A DNA stretch of 64,000 bases from Anaerolineae bacterium (GCA_020848035.1 JADLAX010000093.1:62001-126000), one strand, 5' to 3'. Positions 46,713 to 55,796 are shown, counted from the stretch's first letter. A program made the numbers and translations. Notes: generated by a model from the letters alone, not told the origin.

Positions 46713-48437
46713 ATGACATTCAAAATTGTTTGCCGTGCTTGCCACGAGAAGTTTGACTATGAACGGCCGTTGCCCACCTGCCCCACCTGCGGCCAGGGCT
46801 GGCTGGACGCCGAATACGATTTCACCCACCCCACCCTGTCCCCCCAGGCCACCAGCAACGGCCACCTGGCCCAGCGCGGCCAGGAATGGCGGCAAAAGCT
46901 GGCCAAACGTGGGGCCACCCTGTGGCGCTACCGCGAGCTGCTGCCCATCCTGCACGATGAAAACATTGTGAGCCTGGGCGAGGGCTGGACGCCGCTGCTC
47001 AAAGCGCACAACCTGGGGCTGATGCTGGGCCATCCCAACATCTACATCAAGGATGAACGCCAGGGACCAACCGGCTCGTTCAAGGACCGCCAGGCCGCCA
47101 TCGCCATTAGCGTCATGAAGGAGGCGGGCATCAAAGAAGCGGTGGTCTCCTCCACGGGCAACGTAGCCATCGCCTACTCTGCCTACAGCGCCCGGGCGGG
47201 CATCAAAATGTGGGTTTTTGTCACCAGCTCTGTGCCGTCGGACAAAATGCGCGAGGTGGCGCTGTACGGCTCTGAAGTAATCAAGGTGGCAGGCACCTAC
47301 GATGAAGCCAAGCGCATTGCCGCTGAATTTGCCGCCAGCAAAAATCTGTTCCTGGATCGCGGCGTCAAAGGCATTGCCGCCAAAGAGGCGATGAAAACGC
47401 TGGCTTTTGAGATAGCGGAGCAGTTGGGTAATGCGCTGGCCGGGGAACATACGGCCGTTCTCAACAGCAATCATCCCTGGCGCACGCCCGACTGGTATTT
47501 GCAGGCGGTCAGCGGTGGGCTGGGGCCGGTAGGTGTGATGAAAGGCTTTGCCGAGCTGAAGCGACTGGGGCTGGTAGAGAAGCTGCCCAAGCTGGGCCTC
47601 TTCCAAACCAGCGGCTGCGCCCCGATGGCTAACTCCTTCCGCAAGCACCTGCCTGTCGCCGAAGCCGTCAAAGAGCCGCGCACCGACATCACCACCCTGG
47701 CCACCGGCGACCCCGGCGAGGTGTACGAGGTGCTGTGTGAACTCATAGGCCAGTACGGCGGCACCATCGAATCGATCACCGACGTGGAGGCATTTAACGC
47801 CCTGCACCTGGTGGCCAAGATGGACGGCATTTCGGTGGAACCGGCAACGGCCGTTACCTTTGCCGGTCTGTTTAGGCTCATTCGCGAAGGCAAAATCCAG
47901 CCGCACGAAACCGTCGTCATCAACTGCTCTGGCCACACCTTCCCCGTCGAAAAACATATCATCGGTGAACATTACTCGCGCGATATGACCCTGCCCGACA
48001 CCGGCGAGCTGGCCAACCGCAGCCGCGAAGAAGGGCTGCTGACGGCCCTGGAAGAGCTGGACAGCCGCGTCCAGCGCATCACCATCGTGGAAGACAACCC
48101 CGACGCCGCCCGGCTCATCCGCCGCATTTTGCAGGCTCAGGGCGACTTCCACATCGACGAAGCACACGACGGCCACTCTGGCCTGCGGCTCATCCAGGAA
48201 ACCCGCCCCAATCTCGTCATTTTAGATTTGATGATGCCTGGCCTGGACGGTTTTGGTGTAGTGGAAGCAATGAAAGCCGACCCCACCCTGAAAGAAACGC
48301 CCATCATCGTCATTACCGCCAAAGAACTGACCGAAGATGAGAAAATGCGGCTGGACGGTCACATCAAGGCGCTGCTGCAAAAGGGATCATTTATGGACTC
48401 TGACTTCCTGAACGACATTCAACAAGCGCTGCCCTAA
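46713..48437 (+). CDS. thrC: Threonine synthase fused to a response-regulator receiver domain
   Basis: A 574-residue fusion. Residues 1-450 are a threonine synthase (PLP-dependent, homoserine phosphate to threonine): a zinc ribbon with Cys7, Cys10, Cys23 and Cys26, then the PLP lysine Lys124 in GPTGSFKDRQAA, the phosphate loop VVSSTGNVAIAY, and the C-terminal INCSGHTFPVEKH. Residues 452-574 are a full receiver: IVEDN, phosphoacceptor Asp505 (VILDLMMPGLDG), Thr535 (IVITAKE) and Lys557 (LLQKGSF). The reading frame is continuous, with no stop or frameshift between the two. It lies between a histidine kinase and a REC-kinase, so phosphorylation may regulate the enzyme, or the enzyme domain may sense a metabolite. 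No other threonine-pathway gene is nearby. Confidence 0.93.
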   Translation: MTFKIVCRACHEKFDYERPLPTCPTCGQGWLDAEYDFTHPTLSPQATSNGHLAQRGQEWRQKLAKRGATLWRYRELLPILHDENIVSLGEGWTPLLKAHNLGLMLGHPNIYIKDERQGPTGSFKDRQAAIAISVMKEAGIKEAVVSSTGNVAIAYSAYSARAGIKMWVFVTSSVPSDKMREVALYGSEVIKVAGTYDEAKRIAAEFAASKNLFLDRGVKGIAAKEAMKTLAFEIAEQLGNALAGEHTAVLNSNHPWRTPDWYLQAVSGGLGPVGVMKGFAELKRLGLVEKLPKLGLFQTSGCAPMANSFRKHLPVAEAVKEPRTDITTLATGDPGEVYEVLCELIGQYGGTIESITDVEAFNALHLVAKMDGISVEPATAVTFAGLFRLIREGKIQPHETVVINCSGHTFPVEKHIIGEHYSRDMTLPDTGELANRSREEGLLTALEELDSRVQRITIVEDNPDAARLIRRILQAQGDFHIDEAHDGHSGLRLIQETRPNLVILDLMMPGLDGFGVVEAMKADPTLKETPIIVITAKELTEDEKMRLDGHIKALLQKGSFMDSDFLNDIQQALP

Positions 48438-48455
48438 ACCTGCCCCAAAACATGA

Positions 48456-48498
48456 AAGAAGGGTGAATTACGGCCGTAAATCACCCTTCTTTTTTTTT
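48456..48498 (+). terminator. Strong intrinsic terminator with ACGGCCGT core
   Basis: Arms AAGAAGGGTGA and TCACCCTTCTT enclose TTACGGCCGTAA and are followed by nine T. It ends the transcript containing the threonine synthase-receiver gene 18 nt after its stop. This is the second hairpin in the window with the iterated palindrome at its centre. Confidence 0.9.
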
Positions 48499-48627
48499 GC
48501 CAGTACAAACGCACCATTTAATCCACTTGTCCTAAAAACCGTTTCAGACAAAAATGTTAATTGCATTTACGCCACTTTCTATGGCAAAATTGAAACCAGT
48601 TGTCTTAGCAAAAACTACTAAGCCTTT

Positions 48628-49899
48628 ATGAGTAATTCGACTGTCCCACACCCCAAAATCCTATACATCGAAGATGATGCGGCCAGCCGCCGCCTGGTTC
48701 AGCGCGTGTTGGACAACAAAGGGTATGAGGTAGTTGTCGCCGCCGATGGCCTGGAAGGTATCTCCATGGCCCGTGAACATCTGCCCAACCTCATCTTGAT
48801 GGACATCAACCTGCCCAGCATGGACGGCCGAGAAATCACCACCCGCTTGCGCAGCCTGCCCAATTTTTCCAACACCCCCATCGTCGCCCTGACGGCCAAC
48901 CACAGCCCCGGCAGCCGCGAACTGGCCCTGGCCGCTGGCTGTACCGGCTTCCTCACCAAGCCCATCGACGTCACCAGCTTCCCTGGACAGGTCAATGCCT
49001 ACCTGGAAGGGCTGGCCGAACCGCTCTCGCCAGACGAGAAAACCGAACATTTACAGCGACACGCCCAAAACCTGGTAGAACGGCTGGAAAATAAAATCAA
49101 CGAGCTGGAAAACGCCAATAAACGGCTGCGCGAGCTAGACCGGCTCAAGAGTGACTTTATCATCATGGTGTCGCATGAGCTGCGCACGCCGCTAACCCTG
49201 CTGAGTGGCTACGCCCACTTGCTGGATGAGCAGGTAAAACAAACGGCCGAAGATATGTTGCCCGCCGAAATGGTGGCCGGGGTGGCGGAAGGGCTCAATC
49301 TTGGCGTCAACCGCATGCGTGATGTGGTCAACGAGATTATTAAGGTGGCCCGCATTGCCTCCGGGACGCTCGACCTGGCGTTAGGGCCGGTGCGTCTGTC
49401 CGAAGTTGTGGCCGATGTGTTTGAAGAATATTGTGACGTGTGCGACAAACGCCACCTGAATGTGCAGATTGGCGATTTGTCTCGCCTGCCCATTGTTCAG
49501 GGGGACGGCGAGCAGTTGAAATCGGCAATTTACCATATTTTTAGTAACGCGATAAAATACACGCCTGATGGTGGTAGCATTTTTGTGGTAGGTCGTGCCG
49601 TTGGTGATACGGTTGATCTCATCATTCAAGACACGGGCATCGGTGTGCCAGACAGCGAACACCGGCGCATTTTTGACCAGTTCTACACCCTTGGCTCCAT
49701 TGAGCACCACTCAACCAGCAAGTATGCTTTCCAGGGCGGCGGTCTGGGACTGGGTCTGGCGATTGTCAAAGGGATCGTGGAGGCACACAACGGCCGTGTT
49801 TGGGTAGAAAGTGAACGGCGTGATTTTGAGCAGTTCCCCGGCAGCACCTTCCACATTTTGCTTCCTATCGAGCAAGTCAGGCAATCGGTGAAACTTTAG
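48628..49899 (+). CDS. Hybrid protein: receiver domain followed by histidine kinase
   Basis: A 423-residue protein. The N-terminal receiver (about residues 10-130) has Asp59 (LILMDINLP), Thr89 (VALTANH) and Lys111 (FLTKPI). A coiled linker (about 140-175) leads to the kinase with His183 (IMVSHELRTPLTLL), N-box (SAIYHIFSNAIKYT), G1 DTGIGV and G2 GGGLGLGLAI. No membrane or other sensor domain is present, so its input is probably phosphorylation by another kinase, most likely the multi-GAF kinase upstream. It lies beyond the terminator at 48.5 kb and so has its own promoter, which I cannot place firmly. Confidence 0.93.
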   Translation: MSNSTVPHPKILYIEDDAASRRLVQRVLDNKGYEVVVAADGLEGISMAREHLPNLILMDINLPSMDGREITTRLRSLPNFSNTPIVALTANHSPGSRELALAAGCTGFLTKPIDVTSFPGQVNAYLEGLAEPLSPDEKTEHLQRHAQNLVERLENKINELENANKRLRELDRLKSDFIIMVSHELRTPLTLLSGYAHLLDEQVKQTAEDMLPAEMVAGVAEGLNLGVNRMRDVVNEIIKVARIASGTLDLALGPVRLSEVVADVFEEYCDVCDKRHLNVQIGDLSRLPIVQGDGEQLKSAIYHIFSNAIKYTPDGGSIFVVGRAVGDTVDLIIQDTGIGVPDSEHRRIFDQFYTLGSIEHHSTSKYAFQGGGLGLGLAIVKGIVEAHNGRVWVESERRDFEQFPGSTFHILLPIEQVRQSVKL

Positions 49900-50068
49900 A
49901 GCCAGTCATCGTTCCCACCCGCTGATTGTTTTTCTCGCTTGCTTTTACAATTCACCCTACACTTAATCAATGAATTCGTAAAATCCAGGGATGGCAGGTT
50001 TTCTTTTGGCTTGCCGGCCACCGCCACGCGCAGACTATTTTCGTTTGTCTATAAACGTCTGGAGAAAT

Positions 50069-51070
50069 ATGGCAACGCCCTCCACCAACACCACAAAGGT
50101 TTCTGCACTCAAATCCGAGCCAAACGCGCCAGAGGCGGCGATTCCGACCAGCAGCCAGCAGTGGCAGTGGGGGCTGGTGTGGGGACTGCTCTCGCCCGTT
50201 TTCCTGGGCATTGTGCCAATTTTGGCCAAAGTGGCGTATGCGGCCGGAGTCAATGTGCTCACCCTAGTGGCCTTTCGTACCGGCATTGCCGCCGCTCTCC
50301 TGTGGCTGGGCATGCTGCTCTTCAGGCGCCAGTTCATTCGCAGCTCATTACCTGCTGTAGTTGGCAGCCTCATCGCCGGGGCGATCAATGGCCTTGGCTC
50401 CCTCTTTTTCTACACCAGCCTTACCCGCATCGACGCCTCGCTGGGGCAGCTGGTAAACATCAGCTACCTGGTGTTTGTCACCGTTTTTCTGCGCCTGGCA
50501 GGGCAAAAGATTTCCCTGCTCACCATTTTTCGCACCGGGCTGACCATTGGGGCCATCTACCTGCTGACGCACGGTGGCGCTGGCCCGGCCGACTGGCTGG
50601 GTGTGGGTATGATGCTGTTTGCCGCTGTTACCTACGCGTTGCAGCTGGTGCTCAGCCAGCGCATCATGTTAGACATTCCCGCCCCCACCATGACGCTGTA
50701 TGCCATTACCGCGATGGCCGTCGTGGTGACGATTGCCTGGTTTTTTGCACCGACGGATCTGCGGCTGGTCAGCACGGCCGGTTGGGAAGCGATTGGGCTG
50801 ATGGCGCTGGTTACCGCGCTGTCACGGCTGACCTTGTTTTTGGGCGTTAAGGCGATGGGCAGCATTCAAACGGCGCTGCTGGGCGTGTTTGAAGTGGTGG
50901 TGACCATTGTGATTGCGGCCGTTTTCCTGGATGAGCGGTTAACAATGCTGCAGTGGCTGGGTGCGGCCGTTTTACTCGTCAGCATCTTCCTGGTGCGCTT
51001 TGAAAAAGGGGTCCCTCGCTTTGTCGACTGGTGGCAGTTCCTCTGGCGCAACCTCTTGCCCCGCAAATGA
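50069..51070 (+). CDS. EamA/DMT-family membrane transporter
   Basis: A 333-residue transporter with about ten membrane spans in two EamA halves. The first half starts GLLSPVFLGIVPILAKVAYAAG; the second has the typical GLMALVTALSRLTLFLGVKAMGSIQTALLGVFEVVVTIV ending in outline. A charged N-terminal 30 residues and a C-terminal basic tail are cytoplasmic. The start at 50069 is preceded by GGAG; longer upstream frames lack homology. The substrate is unknown: such proteins move amino acids, nucleotide precursors or other metabolites. Its last 99 bp overlap the convergent gene at 50972. Confidence 0.9.
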   Translation: MATPSTNTTKVSALKSEPNAPEAAIPTSSQQWQWGLVWGLLSPVFLGIVPILAKVAYAAGVNVLTLVAFRTGIAAALLWLGMLLFRRQFIRSSLPAVVGSLIAGAINGLGSLFFYTSLTRIDASLGQLVNISYLVFVTVFLRLAGQKISLLTIFRTGLTIGAIYLLTHGGAGPADWLGVGMMLFAAVTYALQLVLSQRIMLDIPAPTMTLYAITAMAVVVTIAWFFAPTDLRLVSTAGWEAIGLMALVTALSRLTLFLGVKAMGSIQTALLGVFEVVVTIVIAAVFLDERLTMLQWLGAAVLLVSIFLVRFEKGVPRFVDWWQFLWRNLLPRK

Positions 51071-51394
51071 CGATTTTTCGGCCACCAACGCCAGAAAAGC
51101 CCTCATTTCCGGCACCAGCTTGTGGATGTCGGCCCGTTTTTGCGCCGCGCTGCCCACGTTGAACTGACTACGCCACAGCGCCGCCAGCACCAACGGACTC
51201 GGCAGGCGTTCCTCGGCAAAAAGTTCCCCTGCCCGACACGTCAAAAAACAGGCGTCAAACAAGCTGTTGGCCCACACAGGCTGCTCAGCCACAAACTGCC
51301 GATAAGCCGCCGCAACGGCCGTCTGCCGCCCACCCCCTTCTCGCCGCCGATTCATAACCATCGCTCGAATATTTTGCCAAAATAACCGTAACAT
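50972..51394 (-). CDS. Unidentified 140-residue protein convergent with, and overlapping, the DMT gene
   Basis: A 140-residue frame starting at 51394 with an excellent AAGGAG site. The sequence (MLRLFWQNIRAMVMNRRREG ... YRQFVAEQPVWANSLFDACF ... LVLAALWRSQFNVGSAAQKR) is helical with no recognised family. It carries an ACGGCCGT copy read as Gln-Thr-Ala-Val. Its C-terminal 33 residues lie antisense to the end of the transporter gene. The ribosome site and coding bias favour a real gene. Confidence 0.65.
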   Translation of the reverse strand: MLRLFWQNIRAMVMNRRREGGGRQTAVAAAYRQFVAEQPVWANSLFDACFLTCRAGELFAEERLPSPLVLAALWRSQFNVGSAAQKRADIHKLVPEMRAFLALVAEKSSFAGQEVAPEELPPVDKARDPFFKAHQEDADE

Positions 51395-51463
51395 CGCTTC
51401 ACTCCTTAGAAAATAATGGCTCTTTCGGAACTCAGGGGGTTTACAGGCCGTGATGCGTGAAAT

Positions 51464-51496
51464 GTGAAACGTGACAAGAGGGCCATCACGTTTCAC
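51464..51496. repeat. Hairpin with GTGAAACGTGA arms
   Basis: GTGAAACGTGA at 51464-51474 pairs perfectly with TCACGTTTCAC at 51486-51496, with additional related GTGAAA and GACGTTTCA words on each side. It is part of the 313-bp gap 51395-51707 that has no gene. Confidence 0.65.
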
Positions 51497-51544
51497 GCTT
51501 GACGTTTCAGCTCAGACCCCACGAAATCCTGAAGACCCCGAAAA

Positions 51545-51587
51545 TAATTTAACGCAGAGACGCGGAGTCGCAGAGAAAAAATCGCAA
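51545..51587. repeat. Short AACGCAGAGACGCGGAGT-type repeat
   Basis: The word AACGCAGAGACGCGGAGTCG around 51550 contains two imperfect direct copies of ACGC(A/G)GAG. I know of similar words in intergenic DNA of many bacteria, but this sequence alone supports only a short direct repeat. Confidence 0.4.
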
Positions 51588-51650
51588 AATCTGCTGATTT
51601 TCATTCAGGGTGGTCGGCGACAGCCGATGTCGTCTCCTCAGTTAAGTGGA

Positions 51651-51712
51651 GGTGAGTGGCTGGTGGCAGGTGGTTCACAAGAACAAGCCACCTGCCACCT
51701 GCCACCTTCACC
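51651..51712. repeat. Long GC-rich inverted repeat near the end of the ndh gene
   Basis: GGTGAGTGGCTGGTGGCAGG on the left pairs with a right arm beginning CCACCTGCCACC (51688 onward), with tandem CCACCTG repeats in the right arm. It reaches into the last codons of the NDH-2 gene. No T-run follows in either direction, so it may be an RNA-end stabilizer rather than a terminator. Confidence 0.6.
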
Positions 51713-53018
51713 CCACTGTCTCCAACGGAAAACCAGCCACCTCCGGCTCGCTTTCATTTTGCCGGGTGATCAGCAGCGCAGGGCGGCTGTGGGTAAAGTA
51801 ACTCCAGGTCCACTGCAAGAAGACGATCAGCCGGTTCTGGAAGCCCGCCAGGTACATCAGGTGCACAATCCACCAGAGGTGCCAGGCCAGCACACCCACC
51901 AACCGCACGGAGCCAATTTGCACCACGGCCGTTTGCCGACCAATTTGCGCCATATCACCGCGGCTTTGGTAGCGAAACGGCCGTACCCTCCGCCCGTCTA
52001 ACCGATGTTGCAACAGCTGCGCCACGTATTTGCCCTGCTGGATCGCCACCTGGGCCACACCCGGCAGCGGCTGGCCCACCTCGTTTAAGGTATGAGCCAG
52101 ATCGCCAACGACAAAAATGTTGTCATGGCCCGGCACGCTGAGGTCGGGCTGCACCAGCACCCGGCCCGAGCGATCCAGCATGGCGTCGGTAGCGCGGGCC
52201 AGCACCTCGCCCAGCGGCGAGGCTTTAACACCCGCCGCCCAGACCACCGTGTGGGTGGGCACAACTTCCACTGCCGCGCCAGATTGGAGGGTGACGCTGC
52301 GGGGGGAAACGGCCGTTACCCGCGCCTGAGTCCGTACCGAAACGCCCATTTTTTCCAGCGCTGCCGCCCCTTTTTGCGCAAGGGCCGGATCGTAGGTGGG
52401 TAAAATGGCAGCAGGTGACTGCACCAGAATGATGCGGGCGTCGGCCGGATTGATGGCGCGAAACTCGTGGCGCAGCGCTTTGTGCGCCACCTCGGCCAGG
52501 GCACCGGCCATCTCCACCCCCGTTGGCCCGCCGCCAATGATGACGAAGGTGAGCCAGGCACGCATCGTCGCGGGGTCAGCGGCACGCTCGGCCATCTCAA
52601 AGGCAGACAGCACCCGCCGCCGGATTTCCAGCGCATCCTCCACCGTTTTCAGCGGCGGTGCCCATTTTTGCCAGTGATCGTTGCCAAAGTAGTGGTGCCC
52701 CGCCCCGGCGGCGACGATGAGCGTGTCGTACGGCACCGCGCCATCCGACAACAGCACTTTTTGCCGCGTCACATCGAAACCGGTCACTTCGCCCAGCAGC
52801 ACCCGGACGTTAGGCTGCCGCTTAAACAGCCGCCGCAGCGGTGAAGCAATATCGGCTGGGGAAAGATGGCCCGTAGCCACCTGGTAGAGCAGAGGTTGAA
52901 ATAAATGGTGATTGCGGCGGTCGATCAGCGTGACCTGGACCGGCGCATTTTTCAGCGACTGGGCCGCATTCACCCCACCAAACCCGCCGCCAACAATAAC
53001 AATGTGTTGCTTGTTCAT
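51708..53018 (-). CDS. ndh: Type II NADH:quinone oxidoreductase (NDH-2)
   Basis: A 436-residue flavoprotein. FAD-binding motif IVIVGGGFGGVNAAQSL at the N-terminus, NAD(P)H-binding VIIGGGPTGVEMAGALAEVA near residues 165-185, and GDLAHTLNEVGQPLPGVAQVAIQQGKYVAQ in outline near 310-340 (the FAD pyrophosphate Asp). A C-terminal hydrophobic/amphipathic region (VRLVGVLAWHLWWIVHLMYL) contacts the membrane. It oxidises NADH and reduces quinone without pumping protons. The start at 53018 follows GGAGG; the upstream extension is not homologous-looking. Confidence 0.94.
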   Translation of the reverse strand: MNKQHIVIVGGGFGGVNAAQSLKNAPVQVTLIDRRNHHLFQPLLYQVATGHLSPADIASPLRRLFKRQPNVRVLLGEVTGFDVTRQKVLLSDGAVPYDTLIVAAGAGHHYFGNDHWQKWAPPLKTVEDALEIRRRVLSAFEMAERAADPATMRAWLTFVIIGGGPTGVEMAGALAEVAHKALRHEFRAINPADARIILVQSPAAILPTYDPALAQKGAAALEKMGVSVRTQARVTAVSPRSVTLQSGAAVEVVPTHTVVWAAGVKASPLGEVLARATDAMLDRSGRVLVQPDLSVPGHDNIFVVGDLAHTLNEVGQPLPGVAQVAIQQGKYVAQLLQHRLDGRRVRPFRYQSRGDMAQIGRQTAVVQIGSVRLVGVLAWHLWWIVHLMYLAGFQNRLIVFLQWTWSYFTHSRPALLITRQNESEPEVAGFPLETVG

Positions 53019-53176
53019 CAGACTGCCTCCAAAAAATGCAAATGAGCATACATTGAAGTCAGCATAGTGGATTGGGAACGGAAAGTAATCCATCCAAGGG
53101 AGGACAGGGGGGTGGAAAAGAGACGGCCGTCCAGCTATCGTTTGGCAGTAGCGCTTCTGCAGCTGGGCTTGTACGC

Positions 53177-55783
53177 TTACAGGATATTCAATTCCTGAGC
53201 ACGGGAGACCGCCTGAACGCGGTTAGAAGTACCCAGCTTGCCGTAAATATTGTTGACGTGGGTTTTGACTGTGCTCACCGCCACGATCAGCTCGTTGGCA
53301 ATCTCGCGGTTTTTCAAGCCCGCAGCGATGAGCCGCAGCACTTCCAGCTCCCGCTCGCTGAGGGGTTCGACAAGCGGTTGGGCCAGGGAAGCAGGGGGCG
53401 GTGTGGCAGGAACGGCCGTTTCCCGCTCAGCCACCCCCAGCTCCGGTCCCGGCACATTGGCCTTCAACCAGTGCACCACGGCTTCCACCGTCATGCTCGC
53501 CGTGAAGGGCAGCGGCGTGTCCGTAACCGGGGGCAAATAAGGAGCAATCTCCTCCTTAAGCGCCGGCACGCTCAGGGGATGCTGGTAGACGAAGTGCAGC
53601 GCAGCCGCACCCCACCGCGCAGCCGGGGCGTGCTGCACCCCAAAACGACCGAAGGCCGCCAGTGCCGCCAACGTTTGCGACACCAGCTGCGTTTTGTGCG
53701 CCTCATCCAGCGCCCGCCACAAATAATGGTATGCCAGCTTGTTCTGGCCTGCTCTGTCGGCGGCAATGCCCAAGCCTTGCAACGTCTGCACCAGCCCACC
53801 CCGGTCGCCATTTTCCTGGTAAATGGCCAGGCTCTGTCGGTAAAGCTGGTCCGCCTGGGCAAAATCACCTTCCTCAGTGGCAATCTCCGCCAGCGAGTTA
53901 AGCGCCAGGGCCATGCCCGCCGTGTCGGCAAACGCCGCGCGGATGTCATACCCGGCCTTAAAGTGCTGCCAGGCCGCCGCCAGATCGCCCCGCAGCCGCA
54001 TAATCGTGCCCAGCTGGTTGTGGATGGACGCCAGGAACCAGTGATTCTGAGCTTCGGTAACGGCCGTTAATGTCAGTTGAGCCACCCGAAACGCTTCGGC
54101 TAAATCCCCTCGGTGCAGGGCCGCACTTACCAGGCTGTGCCCGGCATAGGCCAAATTCTGCCGATCGCCGCGCGCTTCGGCCCGCTGCCACGCCTGCTGC
54201 CCCAGGGTAATGCCCCGGTCCACGTCCCCGGCAATAACCGCCAGCAGCGAGAGCGGCGCCAGGGGATCGGTGCCTGCGCCGGGCGGCGGCAGCTGGCCCA
54301 AACTCTCGTAGAGGGAAACGGCCGTTTCCGCCATTTCTGCCGCCTCCGCAATCCGGCCAAAGCGCAGCTCCAGCCAGCTGGCACAGGTGAGCAGCTGGGC
54401 CAGGGCACAGTCTCGCTCAATCGACGGTGGGGCTTGCTGTAGGGCAGAAACGGCCGTGGCAAACAGCGTCGCCCCCTCACGAAAGCGCCCCTGGTATTGA
54501 AAAAAGGTGTGCAGCGCCGTGGCCCCTTCTTCCAAAGCCGGGGCGTCTTGCTGCTCGGCGGCCCACTGCCAGGCCGCGCGAATGTTTTTCAGCTCCTCCG
54601 CCACTTCCGCGACCACCTGCTTTTGCGCCCCGCCGGTCAGCGGGGCAAAGCGCTCGGCCAGGAAGCGGGTGAAGGTGTGGGCGTGGGCAGCCTGAGTCTG
54701 CTGGCACAGCGCGGGCGCTTCGGCCAGCTTTTCATAGGCAAACTGGCAGAGGAGATCGTGGAGTTGGTAACGGCCGTTTTCCTCCAACCGCAGCAAAGAT
54801 TTGTCCACCAGCGCCGTGAGCACCGGCAGCGTGGCCTGGGCCACCGCTGCGGCCGCCTCACGCCGGAAGCCGCCGCGAAATACCGATAACCGGGCAAACA
54901 CCTGCTGCTCATCCGGCGGCAGCATTTGCCACGAGTAGGTAAAAACGGCGCGCATGCTGCGGTGCCGCTCCGGCACATCGCGCAGGGCGCTGGTGAGAAA
55001 GTCCAGATTGTGCTGGATTTCCTGGGCGACGGCGGCGCAGGGGAGGGTGCGCAGCCAGGAGGCTGCCAGCTCCAACCCCAATGGCATCCCTTCCGTCAGG
55101 CGGCAAATCTCGATGACATGTTCGGCCTCGTCGGCCAGCGAAAAGTCCCAACGCACCTGGCGTGCCCGCTCGCCAAACAGGGCCACGGCGTCATACGTTT
55201 CCCAGGCATCCAGCTCTGGCCCGGCCGGGGTCTGCAAGCCGTTGAGCGGGTAGATCCATTCACCGCCCAGGTTCAGCCGCTCGCGCGAGGTGACCAGGCA
55301 TTTTACCTGCGGTGCCAGGAGGAGGAGTTGGCTGAGAACGGCCGCTCCCGCCACCAGCTGCTCAAAATTGTCCAACACCAGCAGGAGCGACTTTTCTGCC
55401 AGGTAACTGCCCAGCTGGGCCAGTGGTTCACCCTGCCCGGCCAGCGGCACATCGAGCGCCTCGGCCACCGCCGCGATGAGCCAATCGGCCGAAACAACCG
55501 CCTGGAGCGGCACAAACACCACGCCGTCGGCAAAAGTGGCCCGAAGCTGGTGTGCCAGGGCAATGGCCAGGCGCGTCTTGCCCATACCACCCGGCCCCAC
55601 CAGCGTCAGCAGGCGGCAGGCCGGATCGGCCAGCAGGCGAGCCGCTTCCTGGCGTTCACGCTGGCGGCCAATAAATTGGGTCAGAGGAGCCGGTAAAGAT
55701 GACAAAACAATTTTTCCAGGTTGGATTTGCCAAAGATGCGTGTTGTTGTGCGCCCATTCTACCAGTTCACGGCGGAATGTCAT
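53177..55783 (-). CDS. LuxR-family transcriptional regulator with NB-ARC/STAND ATPase and TPR region
   Basis: An 868-residue regulator of the MalT/STAND type. Walker A GPGGMGKT is at residues 63-70 in a NACHT/NB-ARC-like ATPase (LLLVLDNFEQL as Walker B, TSRERLNL as the sensor). Residues about 330-770 are TPR-like helical repeats (AGHSLVSAALHRGDLAEAF, ALNSLAEIATEEGDFAQADQ). The C-terminal LuxR helix-turn-helix is SERELEVLRLIAAGLKNREI ... STVKTHVNNIYGKLGT. An unknown ligand probably triggers ATP-dependent oligomerisation and DNA binding. The ATG at 55783 is provisional; no strong ribosome site. Divergent from the cupin gene. Confidence 0.9.
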   Translation of the reverse strand: MTFRRELVEWAHNNTHLWQIQPGKIVLSSLPAPLTQFIGRQRERQEAARLLADPACRLLTLVGPGGMGKTRLAIALAHQLRATFADGVVFVPLQAVVSADWLIAAVAEALDVPLAGQGEPLAQLGSYLAEKSLLLVLDNFEQLVAGAAVLSQLLLLAPQVKCLVTSRERLNLGGEWIYPLNGLQTPAGPELDAWETYDAVALFGERARQVRWDFSLADEAEHVIEICRLTEGMPLGLELAASWLRTLPCAAVAQEIQHNLDFLTSALRDVPERHRSMRAVFTYSWQMLPPDEQQVFARLSVFRGGFRREAAAAVAQATLPVLTALVDKSLLRLEENGRYQLHDLLCQFAYEKLAEAPALCQQTQAAHAHTFTRFLAERFAPLTGGAQKQVVAEVAEELKNIRAAWQWAAEQQDAPALEEGATALHTFFQYQGRFREGATLFATAVSALQQAPPSIERDCALAQLLTCASWLELRFGRIAEAAEMAETAVSLYESLGQLPPPGAGTDPLAPLSLLAVIAGDVDRGITLGQQAWQRAEARGDRQNLAYAGHSLVSAALHRGDLAEAFRVAQLTLTAVTEAQNHWFLASIHNQLGTIMRLRGDLAAAWQHFKAGYDIRAAFADTAGMALALNSLAEIATEEGDFAQADQLYRQSLAIYQENGDRGGLVQTLQGLGIAADRAGQNKLAYHYLWRALDEAHKTQLVSQTLAALAAFGRFGVQHAPAARWGAAALHFVYQHPLSVPALKEEIAPYLPPVTDTPLPFTASMTVEAVVHWLKANVPGPELGVAERETAVPATPPPASLAQPLVEPLSERELEVLRLIAAGLKNREIANELIVAVSTVKTHVNNIYGKLGTSNRVQAVSRAQELNIL

Positions 55784-55796
55784 GCCAGGGCGGTGA

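Noticed and set aside
46551..48176. A 541-codon open frame on the minus strand opposite the threonine synthase fusion
   Set aside because: Antisense shadow; it has no plausible start and no protein features.
53072..54070. A 332-codon plus-strand frame opposite the LuxR/STAND gene
   Set aside because: Antisense shadow with low-complexity composition; the opposite strand encodes a clear ATPase-TPR-LuxR protein.
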